This document shows, in pieces, positions 1 to 5,399 of a DNA stretch of 7,207 nt. The notes below the pieces were generated by a model. That model worked only from the letters and a program-made list of their open reading frames with translations, made no database searches and was not told where the DNA came from. Every line of letters begins with the position of its first letter. Position 1 is the stretch's first letter. A program made the position numbers and the translations under genes. Origin of the DNA: Paracoccaceae bacterium (GTDB lineage Bacteria; Pseudomonadota; Alphaproteobacteria; Rhodobacterales; Rhodobacteraceae); contig JALQYS010000585.1 of the NCBI GenBank assembly GCA_023254015.1, forward strand, positions 1-7,207, read 5' to 3'.

Positions 1-8
1 ACTGACAT

Positions 9-668
9 TTAGCGGCTGGCCTCCCCCAGACGGCGCTTCACATAGGAGGACACCGTGTCGATCATCGGCTTCATATGGGCTTCGTCATCCTTGAAGAAAT
101 GATCGGCCCCTTCGATCTGTTCGTGGGTGATGGTGATGCCCTTTTGCTCGTGCAGCTTGTTCACCAGCGAGACGGTGTCTTTCGGCGGGGCCACCTTGTC
201 GGCGGTGCCGTTGATGATGAGACCCGAAGAGGGGCAGGGCGCAAGGAACGAGAAGTCATAAAGGTTCGCGGGCGGCGCAACCGACACAAAGCCGGTGATT
301 TCCGGGCGGCGCATCAGAAGCTGCATGCCGATCCAGGCGCCAAAGGAAAAGCCCGCGACCCAGCAATGCTTGGCGTTCTGGTTCATCGACTGCAGGTAAT
401 CCAGCGCCGAGGCGGCATCGCTGAGTTCGCCAATGCCCATGTCATATTCGCCCTGGGACCGCCCGACGCCGCGGAAGTTGAACCGCAGCACCGTGAAGCC
501 CAGATTGTAAAAGGCGTAATGCAGGTTGTAGACCACCTTGTTGTTCATCGTGCCCCCGTAATTGGGATGGGGGTGCAACACGATGGCGATGGGGGCGTCA
601 CGGTCCTTTTGCGGGTGGTAGCGGCCTTCCAGACGGCCTTCGGGGCCGGCAAAAATCACTTCGGGCAT
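9..668 (-). CDS. alpha/beta hydrolase (COG2945-like)
   Basis: This is a 219-residue predicted serine hydrolase of the alpha/beta-fold superfamily, probably cytoplasmic because no signal peptide or membrane segment is visible; its substrate is unknown. Seen directly: an HPHPNYGGTMNN segment after the first strand (about residues 32-43), NFRGVGRSQG (64-73), the nucleophile elbow GFSFG with Ser108, an acidic residue in NGTADK (Asp157) and a late histidine in GADHFF (His190), which together give the Ser-Asp-His order of the fold. The length fits the short COG2945 'predicted hydrolase' group. The frame stays open upstream to 782, but the ATG at 666-668 is preferred because homology-like sequence begins with MPEVIFAGPEGRLEG and a GAGGAAA purine run lies upstream, at a rather long spacing. 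It is transcribed away from iscR and ends just inside the window edge. A link to Fe-S assembly is not implied; it may only be a neighbour. Confidence 0.9.
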   Translation of the reverse strand: MPEVIFAGPEGRLEGRYHPQKDRDAPIAIVLHPHPNYGGTMNNKVVYNLHYAFYNLGFTVLRFNFRGVGRSQGEYDMGIGELSDAASALDYLQSMNQNAKHCWVAGFSFGAWIGMQLLMRRPEITGFVSVAPPANLYDFSFLAPCPSSGLIINGTADKVAPPKDTVSLVNKLHEQKGITITHEQIEGADHFFKDDEAHMKPMIDTVSSYVKRRLGEASR

Positions 669-702
669 TCGTTCAGCCTGCTTTCCTCGGAGTGCGTTGG
701 AA

Positions 703-731
703 TTGACCAAGTCGCACGGACACTCTAGATC
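703..731 (+). promoter_or_regulatory. candidate iscR-suf promoter
   Basis: TTGACC (703-708) and TAGATC (726-731) are separated by 17 bp, which suits a sigma-70-type promoter. The -35 match is good and the -10 match is only about three of six. Transcription would begin near 738 and give a leader of about 100 nt before iscR. The site lies in the only sizeable region upstream of the plus-strand cluster. This is inferred from the sequence alone, and I could not assign a known IscR or iron-box motif with confidence. Confidence 0.35.
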
Positions 732-732
732 G

Positions 733-757
733 CGTCCGGAACGCATGCGTCCGGACG
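733..757. repeat. perfect inverted repeat in the iscR upstream region
   Basis: CGTCCGGA (733-740) and TCCGGACG (750-757) form a perfect 8-bp inverted repeat around a 9-nt centre that itself contains the palindrome CGCATGCG. Because TCCGGA is palindromic, the same segment also reads as a direct repeat of GCGTCCGGA (732-740 and 747-755). If the promoter at 703-731 is right, the repeat covers the start site and first transcribed bases, so it could be an operator or a 5' leader hairpin. Confidence 0.5.
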
Positions 758-840
758 GTTTGCTCCAGTCAGGTAAGACCAAGGGGCTTTGTCGTCAATG
801 GCGAAGCGCGATGATGTCGTGTTGGAACTGGGGGCTTGCG

Positions 841-1314
841 ATGAAACTCTCGACCAAGGGGCGGTACGCCATGGTGGCGCTGGCCGATCTTGCGCTGGCC
901 GATTCCAGGGCGGGGGGCGACGATCTGATGTCGCTGGCGGCGATTTCGAAGCGGCAGGATATTTCCTTGCCCTATCTGGAGCAGCTTTTCGTAAAGCTGC
1001 GCCGGGCCGGGCTGGTGGAGGCAGTGCGCGGGCCGGGTGGGGGCTATCGGCTGGCGCGCAGCCCGTCGGATATCCGGGTGAGCGAGGTGATGGAGGCGGT
1101 CGAGGAGACGGTCGATGCGCTGCACACCGGGGCAGGGGCCTCGGGCGGGGTGTCGGGCAGCCGGGCGCAAAGCCTGACCAACCGGCTGTGGGAGGGGCTG
1201 TCGGCGCATGTCTATGTCTTTCTGCACCAGACGCGACTGTCGGATGTGATCCAGAACCAGATGACGCCCTGCCCCGCCGTGCCGGCGCTGTTCCGGGTGG
1301 TGGATGAGGAATGA
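841..1314 (+). CDS. iscR: Rrf2-family Fe-S regulator IscR, cysteine-poor type
   Basis: This 157-residue DNA-binding regulator very likely controls the adjacent Fe-S assembly genes. The N-terminal MKLSTKGRYAMVALADLAL, the helix-turn-helix region with ISLPYLEQLFVKLRRAGLV (41-59), and the wing RGPGGGYRLAR (63-73) match IscR closely. In E. coli IscR three cysteines (Cys92, 98, 104) bind a [2Fe-2S] cluster. Here the equivalent stretch, HTGAGASGGVSGSRAQ (95-110), has none, and the only cysteine of the protein is Cys144 near the C terminus. This agrees with the unusual single-cysteine IscR reported from Rhodobacter sphaeroides, from memory. The frame is open from a TTG at 697, but the ATG at 841 is chosen because family homology starts exactly there; a weak G-run (830-834) is the only Shine-Dalgarno-like element. 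It leads the operon, so autoregulation is likely. The protein lacks the long C-terminal tail of the enterobacterial protein. Confidence 0.93.
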   Translation: MKLSTKGRYAMVALADLALADSRAGGDDLMSLAAISKRQDISLPYLEQLFVKLRRAGLVEAVRGPGGGYRLARSPSDIRVSEVMEAVEETVDALHTGAGASGGVSGSRAQSLTNRLWEGLSAHVYVFLHQTRLSDVIQNQMTPCPAVPALFRVVDEE

Positions 1315-1326
1315 GTGAGGAATGAG
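1305..1326 (+). repeat. 11-bp tandem duplication across the iscR stop codon
   Basis: TGAGGAATGAG occurs twice head to tail (1305-1315 and 1316-1326). The first copy contains the end of iscR and its TGA; the second lies just after it and carries another GGAATGA. The duplication does not alter the reading frame, and it looks like a small slippage product. Confidence 0.6.
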
Positions 1327-1347
1327 TCGGGTGCCGCGATGCGCCTG

Positions 1348-1372
1348 GCAAATTCTTGAAGAAAGAATTTGC
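1348..1372 (+). repeat. hairpin 1 of the iscR-desulfurase spacer
   Basis: GCAAATTCTT (1348-1357) and AAGAATTTGC (1363-1372) are perfect reverse complements around a GAAGA loop. This is an AT-rich stem in otherwise GC-rich sequence, starting 34 nt after the iscR stop codon. It is the first of three back-to-back hairpins. No U-tract follows, so a simple intrinsic terminator is not supported. Confidence 0.7.
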
Positions 1373-1392
1373 GGGGGGCTGTCTGCCCCCCG
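1372..1392 (+). repeat. hairpin 2 (G6/C6 stem)
   Basis: CGGGGGGC (1372-1379) pairs perfectly with GCCCCCCG (1385-1392) around a TGTCT loop. It shares base 1372 with hairpin 1, so the two stems are adjacent. GGGGGGCTG (1373-1381) can instead pair with CAGCCCCCC (1415-1423), which would break hairpins 2 and 3 and enclose the rest. Confidence 0.7.
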
Positions 1393-1393
1393 T

Positions 1394-1418
1394 GCTGGCC
1401 TTGCGCGGCAAGGCCAGC
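1394..1418 (+). repeat. hairpin 3 (11-bp stem)
   Basis: GCTGGCCTTGC (1394-1404) and GCAAGGCCAGC (1408-1418) are perfect reverse complements with a GCG loop. It is followed by a C-run and GAGGATATTT (1425-1434), not by a U-tract. It ends 34 nt before the desulfurase start codon and 22 nt before that gene's ribosome-binding site. Confidence 0.7.
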
Positions 1419-1440
1419 CCCCCCGAGGATATTTGTGCAC

Positions 1441-1446
1441 AGAGGA
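1441..1446 (+). promoter_or_regulatory. ribosome-binding site of the desulfurase gene
   Basis: AGAGGA lies 6 nt before the ATG at 1453. It decides the start over the in-frame upstream codons, which would add a proline/cysteine-rich stretch translated from the hairpin region. Confidence 0.7.
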
Positions 1447-1452
1447 TGGGGC

Positions 1453-2496
1453 ATGAGCCGGGTCTATCTGGATTGGAATGCCACGGCGCCCTTGCGGCCC
1501 GAGGCCAGGGCCGCGATGATTTCGGCGATGGAGGTGGTGGGCAACCCCTCGTCCGTGCATGCCGAAGGGCGGGCGGCCAAGGCTTTGCGCGAAAAGGCGC
1601 GGGGGCAGATCGCGGCGGCGCTGGGGGCCGAGGGGGCCGACATTGTCTTTACCTCGGGGGCAACGGAGGCGGCGGCGCTGGCCTGTGCGGGTCGGGGGCT
1701 GGTTTGCGCCGATATCGAGCATGACGCGGTCGCGGCCTGGTGCGAGCCGGGTCTGGCGGTGGACGCCGCCGGCAAGGCAAGCGTGACCGATCCGGCGCGC
1801 GCGGCGCTGCAACTGGCCAATTCCGAGACCGGGATCGTGCAGGACCTGCCCGAGGGGCTGGCGGTTTCGGACCTGACGCAGGCCTTTGGCAAGCTGCCCA
1901 TGGCCTTCAACTGGCTGGGCTGCGAGATGGGCCTTGTCTCGGCGCACAAGCTGGGCGGGCCGAAGGGGATCGGGGCGCTGGTCTTGCGTCGCGGGCTGGA
2001 GGTTGCGGCGCAGATGCGCGGCGGCGGGCAGGAAATGGGGCGGCGCGCGGGCACCGAAAACCTTATCGGGATTGCCGGTTTTGCCGCAGCCGCCGAGGCG
2101 GCGATGCGCGATCTGGCCAACGGTGTCTGGGAGGAAGTGGCCCAAGTTAGAAATATTCTAGATTCAGCATTGTCGTCGCTGAATTTTGAGACTATTTCTG
2201 TCGGGAATGGGGCTGTGCGCCTGCCCAATACCCTGTGCGTCATCGCGCCGGGCTGGAAGGGCGAGACGCAGGTCATGGCGATGGATCTGGCGGGCTTTGC
2301 CATTTCGGCAGGGTCGGCCTGTTCCAGCGGCAAGGTGAAGGCCAGCCGGACGTTGCGCGCGATGGGCTTTGACGAGGCCCGGGCGGGACAGGCGATCCGG
2401 CTGTCGATCGGGCCGGGGGTGACGCGCGACGAGGTCTTGCGCTTTGCCGAGGTCTGGGGACGGGAATATGCGCGGATCCGTTCGCGCAAGACATGA
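1453..2496 (+). CDS. class I (NifS/IscS-type) cysteine desulfurase, compact form
   Basis: This is a 347-residue PLP enzyme that converts L-cysteine to L-alanine and passes the persulfide sulfur to Fe-S assembly. Visible features in order: MSRVYLDWNATAPL N terminus, NPSSVHAEGR (31-40), TSGATEA (68-74), His90 in IEHDAV for PLP stacking, Asn123, Asp140 and Gln143 in SDLTQ, the PLP lysine Lys166 in SAHKLGGPKG, the RAGTEN segment (198-203) and catalytic Cys290 in SAGSACSSGK. The SGSAC-type cysteine loop marks group I (NifS/IscS), not SufS, so I give no sufS symbol; an iscS-like name is reasonable. E. coli IscS has about 400 residues; the shortening is partly between His90 and Asn123. The gene lies between iscR and sufB and is probably the operon's sulfur donor, or one of them. 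Codons at about 2144-2205 (AGA, CTA, TCA, ACT, TCT) differ from the rest although the protein remains family-like. Confidence 0.92.
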   Translation: MSRVYLDWNATAPLRPEARAAMISAMEVVGNPSSVHAEGRAAKALREKARGQIAAALGAEGADIVFTSGATEAAALACAGRGLVCADIEHDAVAAWCEPGLAVDAAGKASVTDPARAALQLANSETGIVQDLPEGLAVSDLTQAFGKLPMAFNWLGCEMGLVSAHKLGGPKGIGALVLRRGLEVAAQMRGGGQEMGRRAGTENLIGIAGFAAAAEAAMRDLANGVWEEVAQVRNILDSALSSLNFETISVGNGAVRLPNTLCVIAPGWKGETQVMAMDLAGFAISAGSACSSGKVKASRTLRAMGFDEARAGQAIRLSIGPGVTRDEVLRFAEVWGREYARIRSRKT

Positions 2497-2501
2497 AGAC
2501 A

Positions 2502-2517
2502 CAAGGCCAAGGCCTTG
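2502..2517. repeat. short palindrome before sufB
   Basis: CAAGGCC (2502-2508) and GGCCTTG (2511-2517) form a perfect inverted repeat with a 2-nt centre. As RNA it could fold as a 6-bp stem with a 4-nt loop, just ahead of the purine-rich sufB ribosome-binding site (AAGGAAAGG, 2525-2533). It is short enough to be chance in GC-rich DNA. Confidence 0.35.
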
Positions 2518-2535
2518 AACCGGAAAGGAAAGGCC

Positions 2536-4044
2536 ATGGCGGCTGTAGAGATGGAAGTGCGCGACGGTGTCGATCGGGAAACCATCGAGACGGTTCAGGC
2601 CATGTCGGGCAGCTACAAGTATGGCTGGTCGACCGATATCGAGATGGACTATGCGCCGAAAGGGATTTCGGAGGATATCGTCCGTCTCATCAGCCAGAAG
2701 AACAATGAGCCGGAGTGGATGCTGGAGTGGCGTCTGGCCGCCTATCGCCGCTGGGTGAAGATGGAAGAGCCGCGTTGGGCGATGCTCAACTATCCGGAAA
2801 TCGACTATCAGGACCAGTATTACTACGCCAAACCGAAAAGCATGGCGGTGAAGCCGAAGTCGCTGGATGAGGTGGACCCCAAGCTGCTAGCCACTTACGA
2901 AAAGCTTGGCATCCCGTTGAAAGAGCAGATGCTTTTGGCGGGCGTCGAGGCGCCCGAGGGCGAGCGGAAGGTGGCAGTGGATGCGGTGTTCGATTCGGTT
3001 TCGGTCGGCACAACCTTCAAGGCGGAACTGCAGAAAGCCGGCGTGATCTTCTGTTCGATCTCGGAAGCGGTGCGCGAGCATCCCGAACTGGTGCAGAAAT
3101 ATCTTGGCAGCGTCGTGCCGCAAACCGACAATTTCTTTGCCACGCTGAACTCGGCCGTGTTTTCGGATGGGTCGTTCGTCTATATCCCGAAGGGCACCCG
3201 CTGCCCGATGGAGCTGTCGACCTATTTCCGGATCAATGCCGAAAACACCGGGCAGTTTGAACGCACGCTGATCATTGCCGATGAAGGCAGCTATGTCAGC
3301 TATCTTGAGGGCTGCACCGCGCCCAAGCGCGACACCCATCAGCTGCATGCCGCCGTGGTGGAAATCGTCATCCTGAAGGATGCCGAGGTGAAATATTCCA
3401 CCGTGCAGAACTGGTATCCGGGCGATGAAGAGGGCCGGGGCGGGATCTACAACTTTGTCACCAAGCGGGCCGATTGCCGGGGTGACAATGCCAAGGTGAT
3501 GTGGACGCAGGTGGAAACCGGTTCGGCCATCACCTGGAAATACCCCTCCTGCATCCTGCGCGGCGACAATTCGCAGGGCGAGTTCTATTCCATCGCCATC
3601 GCCAACAATGCCCAGCAGGCCGATACCGGCACCAAGATGGTGCATCTGGGCAAGAACACCAAAAGCCGGATCGTGTCGAAGGGCATCTCGGCGGGCCGCG
3701 CGCAGAACACCTATCGGGGGCTGGTCAGCATGCACCCGAAGGCCACGAACAGCCGCAACTATACCCAATGCGACAGCTTGCTGATCGGCGACAAATGCGG
3801 GGCGCATACCGTGCCTTACATCGAGGTGAAGAACAACTCCTCGCGCGTGGAGCATGAGGCGACCACGTCGAAGGTGGATGAGGATCAGCTGTTCTACTGC
3901 CGATCGCGCGGGATGGACGAGGAAGAGGCGGTTGCGCTGGTGGTGAACGGCTTCTGCAAGGAAGTGCTGCAGGCCCTGCCGATGGAATTCGCCATGGAGG
4001 CGCAAAGCCTTGTGGCGATCTCGCTGGAAGGATCGGTCGGATGA
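2536..4044 (+). CDS. sufB: Fe-S cluster assembly scaffold protein SufB
   Basis: SufB is the core of the cytoplasmic SufBCD scaffold, where nascent Fe-S clusters are assembled from desulfurase-derived sulfur. The 502 residues are close to E. coli SufB (495). Recognisable blocks include YKYGWSTDIEMDYAPKG near residue 28, YIPKGTRCPMELSTYFRIN in the middle, YLEGCTAPKRD with Cys260, NYTQCDSLLIGDKCGAHT with Cys412, VEHEATTS with Glu441, and the C-terminal MEAQSLVAISLEGSVG. By offset, Cys412 and Glu441 correspond to E. coli Cys405 and Glu434, residues implicated in cluster formation at the SufB-SufD interface, and Cys260 to Cys254, the proposed sulfur acceptor. The ATG at 2536 is chosen because AAGGAAAGG lies directly upstream and a family-like N terminus follows. 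The stop overlaps the next start in ATGA. The gene lies 39 bp after the desulfurase, in the same operon. Confidence 0.97.
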   Translation: MAAVEMEVRDGVDRETIETVQAMSGSYKYGWSTDIEMDYAPKGISEDIVRLISQKNNEPEWMLEWRLAAYRRWVKMEEPRWAMLNYPEIDYQDQYYYAKPKSMAVKPKSLDEVDPKLLATYEKLGIPLKEQMLLAGVEAPEGERKVAVDAVFDSVSVGTTFKAELQKAGVIFCSISEAVREHPELVQKYLGSVVPQTDNFFATLNSAVFSDGSFVYIPKGTRCPMELSTYFRINAENTGQFERTLIIADEGSYVSYLEGCTAPKRDTHQLHAAVVEIVILKDAEVKYSTVQNWYPGDEEGRGGIYNFVTKRADCRGDNAKVMWTQVETGSAITWKYPSCILRGDNSQGEFYSIAIANNAQQADTGTKMVHLGKNTKSRIVSKGISAGRAQNTYRGLVSMHPKATNSRNYTQCDSLLIGDKCGAHTVPYIEVKNNSSRVEHEATTSKVDEDQLFYCRSRGMDEEEAVALVVNGFCKEVLQALPMEFAMEAQSLVAISLEGSVG

Positions 4045-4352
4045 TCGTCACCACCACGCCGTCGATCGAAGGCCGGCCGATTACCGGCTATCTGGGCATC
4101 GTCACGGGGGAGGCGATCCTGGGCGCGAACATCTTCCGCGATCTCTTTGCCGGGATTCGGGACATCGTCGGCGGCCGGTCGGGCGCCTATGAGCAAGAGC
4201 TTGCAAAGGCCCGCAAGACCGCGCTGCGCGAGATGGAAGAGGTGGCCGCCAGCCTTGGCGCCCAGGCCGTTGTGGGCGTCGATCTGGATTATGAGGTGAT
4301 CAACAACATGCTGATGGTCACCGCGTCGGGAACGGCGGTGAAACTTGGCTGA
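4041..4352 (+). CDS. YbjQ/UPF0145 family protein
   Basis: This 103-residue cytoplasmic protein belongs to the UPF0145 (YbjQ) family, often labelled 'heavy-metal-binding domain'; the biochemical function is not established. The signature VTGEAILGANIFRDLFAGIR (21-40) followed by DIVGGRSGAYE is nearly identical to the E. coli YbjQ segment as I recall it, and SLGAQAVVGVDLDYE and SGTAVK complete the domain. The sequence has no cysteine or histidine, so thiol or imidazole metal binding looks impossible for this copy. The start ATG overlaps the sufB stop (ATGA), with GGAAGGA at 4026-4032 as a good ribosome-binding site inside sufB, so translational coupling to sufB is likely. Its position between sufB and sufC suggests, but does not prove, a role connected with Fe-S assembly or metal supply. 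Confidence 0.9.
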   Translation: MIVTTTPSIEGRPITGYLGIVTGEAILGANIFRDLFAGIRDIVGGRSGAYEQELAKARKTALREMEEVAASLGAQAVVGVDLDYEVINNMLMVTASGTAVKLG

Positions 4353-5205
4353 CAGCGTGGCCTCTGCCGGGCCGGGGGGCGCGCCCCTGCGGCTTTTCTA
4401 CTTTGACGGTTTTGCCAATTTCGGCGACCGCATCGCCCATGACATCGTCTCTGCGGTGTCGGGGCGACCGGTCGTGGCAAGCCCGCCCGGCGAGGCCGAT
4501 CTGTTCGCGCTTGGTTCGATCATGCGCCAAGTTGCCAAGGCCACGAAACAGCCACGCGCCGGGGTGAAGCCGGCGGTCTGGGGCTCTGGCATCATGGGGT
4601 TGCAGGGGCCAGAGGTGCGGGTGGACAACATCCACTTTGCCGCCGTACGCGGCCCGCTGACCCAGGCGCTTCTGGACCTGGGGCCGATTGCGCTGGGGGA
4701 TCCGGGGCTGCTAATTACCGATGTCGTGGCGCCCGTGCCGCGGGGTGACCGGATCGGTGTCTTGTGCCATGTCAGTGACAAGCCCGCACCCGAAACGCTG
4801 GAGCGTCTCCGCGCCGATGGCCGGTTCGACATGATTGCCGTGGGCACCGAAGATCACCTTGCCACCGTGCGCGCCATTGCCGCCTGCGGGCATGTGGTGT
4901 CATCCAGTCTGCATGGGTTGATCGTGGCCGATGCCTATGGGGTGCCCAACACCTGGATGGTGAATTCCCGCATCCATACTGGCGGTGCGTTCAAGTTCCA
5001 CGATTACGCCCTCTCGGTGCGGCGCCTCCTGAATGTGCCGGTGCTGCTGGAAGACCTGCCGGGGCTGGCCGATGCCGGGGCCTTTGGCACGGCGACACCG
5101 GCCCATTTCGACCAGGTGCAGGCGCTGAAAGACCCGCTGCGCGCCGCTTTCCCGCATGATCACCTGCGCGCCCCTGCCGCAGCCGAGCAAAAGCAGGTTG
5201 CCTGA
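4345..5205 (+). CDS. polysaccharide pyruvyl transferase family protein
   Basis: This is a 286-residue protein of the polysaccharide pyruvyl transferase family (PF04230), whose known members add ketal-linked pyruvate from phosphoenolpyruvate to sugars of surface polysaccharides. Visible family features are LRLFYFDGFANFGDRIAHDI at the N terminus, AVRGPLTQALL (100-110), LGDPGLL (117-123) and the C-terminal SSSLHGLIVADAYGVPN (186-202). No signal peptide or membrane segment is seen. The start is uncertain: TTG at 4345, overlapping the ybjQ-like gene by 8 nt, gives MADSVAS; GTG at 4357 is the alternative, and neither has a strong Shine-Dalgarno sequence. The stop overlaps a further ATG in TGATG. 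The gene is enclosed in the suf cluster, and the substrate cannot be inferred from the sequence. A surface-polysaccharide role would be unrelated to Fe-S work, so a cargo gene is possible. Confidence 0.85.
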   Translation: MADSVASAGPGGAPLRLFYFDGFANFGDRIAHDIVSAVSGRPVVASPPGEADLFALGSIMRQVAKATKQPRAGVKPAVWGSGIMGLQGPEVRVDNIHFAAVRGPLTQALLDLGPIALGDPGLLITDVVAPVPRGDRIGVLCHVSDKPAPETLERLRADGRFDMIAVGTEDHLATVRAIAACGHVVSSSLHGLIVADAYGVPNTWMVNSRIHTGGAFKFHDYALSVRRLLNVPVLLEDLPGLADAGAFGTATPAHFDQVQALKDPLRAAFPHDHLRAPAAAEQKQVA

Positions 5206-5363
5206 TGGTCGCGCGCGCCCTTGCCAAACCGCCCCTGACCGAAGCCGCGGCTTTTGCCGGGGCGCAGGGGGCCTCTCTTATCGGCTGCCGGGCCGATTGG
5301 CTTTCCGCCGGGATGGCCGGCCCACAGCGACACGCAGCCGCACTAGCGGCTTTGCACAGATGA
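5205..5363 (+). CDS. possible 52-residue small protein (uncertain)
   Basis: An ATG at 5205-5207 overlaps the stop of the pyruvyl transferase gene (TGATG) with GCAGG 7 nt upstream, and reads 52 codons to TGA at 5361-5363. The product begins MVARALAKPPLTEAAAFAGA, is rich in alanine, has one cysteine and no clear membrane helix. I recognise no family. In favour are the coupled start and many G-first codons, as in real genes. Against are the short length, a lower share of G/C-ending codons (about 36 of 52, with several CTA, CGA, GCA and AGA near the end) and the chance of an open frame in GC-rich DNA. The alternative is a structured intercistronic spacer. Confidence 0.35.
   Translation: MVARALAKPPLTEAAAFAGAQGASLIGCRADWLSAGMAGPQRHAAALAALHR
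5282..5340 (+). repeat. nested inverted repeats upstream of sufC
   Basis: CGGCTGC (5282-5288) pairs with GCAGCCG (5334-5340), and inside it GGGCCG (5290-5295) pairs with CGGCCC (5318-5323). A folded RNA with internal loops is possible here. The high GC content makes such pairings fairly likely by chance. Confidence 0.3.
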
Positions 5364-5392
5364 ACAAACGGGCCATGCCCGCCAAGGAATGA
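5360..5392 (+). CDS. possible 10-codon mini-ORF before sufC
   Basis: The ATG at 5360 overlaps the stop of the 52-codon ORF (ATGA), and the frame runs MNKRAMPAKE to a TGA at 5390-5392, eight bases before sufC. Its last codons carry AAGGA (5384-5388) and its stop leads into GAGGA (5391-5395), the likely sufC ribosome-binding sequence. It could keep ribosomes moving toward sufC, as in a translational relay. A functional peptide is not supported. Confidence 0.2.
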   Translation: MNKRAMPAKE

Positions 5393-5399
5393 GGACAAG

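Noticed and set aside
697..840. N-terminal extension of iscR from a TTG at 697
   Set aside because: IscR proteins begin with the MKLSTKGRY-like segment found at 841, and the extension would cover the presumed promoter and inverted repeat.
1348..1434. Intrinsic terminator after iscR
   Set aside because: The stems are strong, but none is followed by a U-tract. Termination here would also silence the genes downstream, so an attenuator or stability role is only a hypothesis.
769..2145. Long minus-strand open frame of 458 codons across iscR and the desulfurase gene
   Set aside because: It is antisense to two well-supported genes and has a low-complexity Pro/Arg/His-rich product without recognisable domains, as expected for shadow frames in GC-rich DNA.
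1453..2496. Naming the desulfurase sufS
   Set aside because: The catalytic cysteine loop SAGSACSSG is of the group I NifS/IscS type, not the group II SufS type.
2497..2535. Riboswitch or separate promoter before sufB
   Set aside because: Only 39 bp are available and they hold just a small palindrome and the ribosome-binding site.
2887..4005. Minus-strand open frame of 372 codons opposite sufB
   Set aside because: It mirrors sufB codon structure; the product is not a recognisable protein, while sufB matches its family over its full length.
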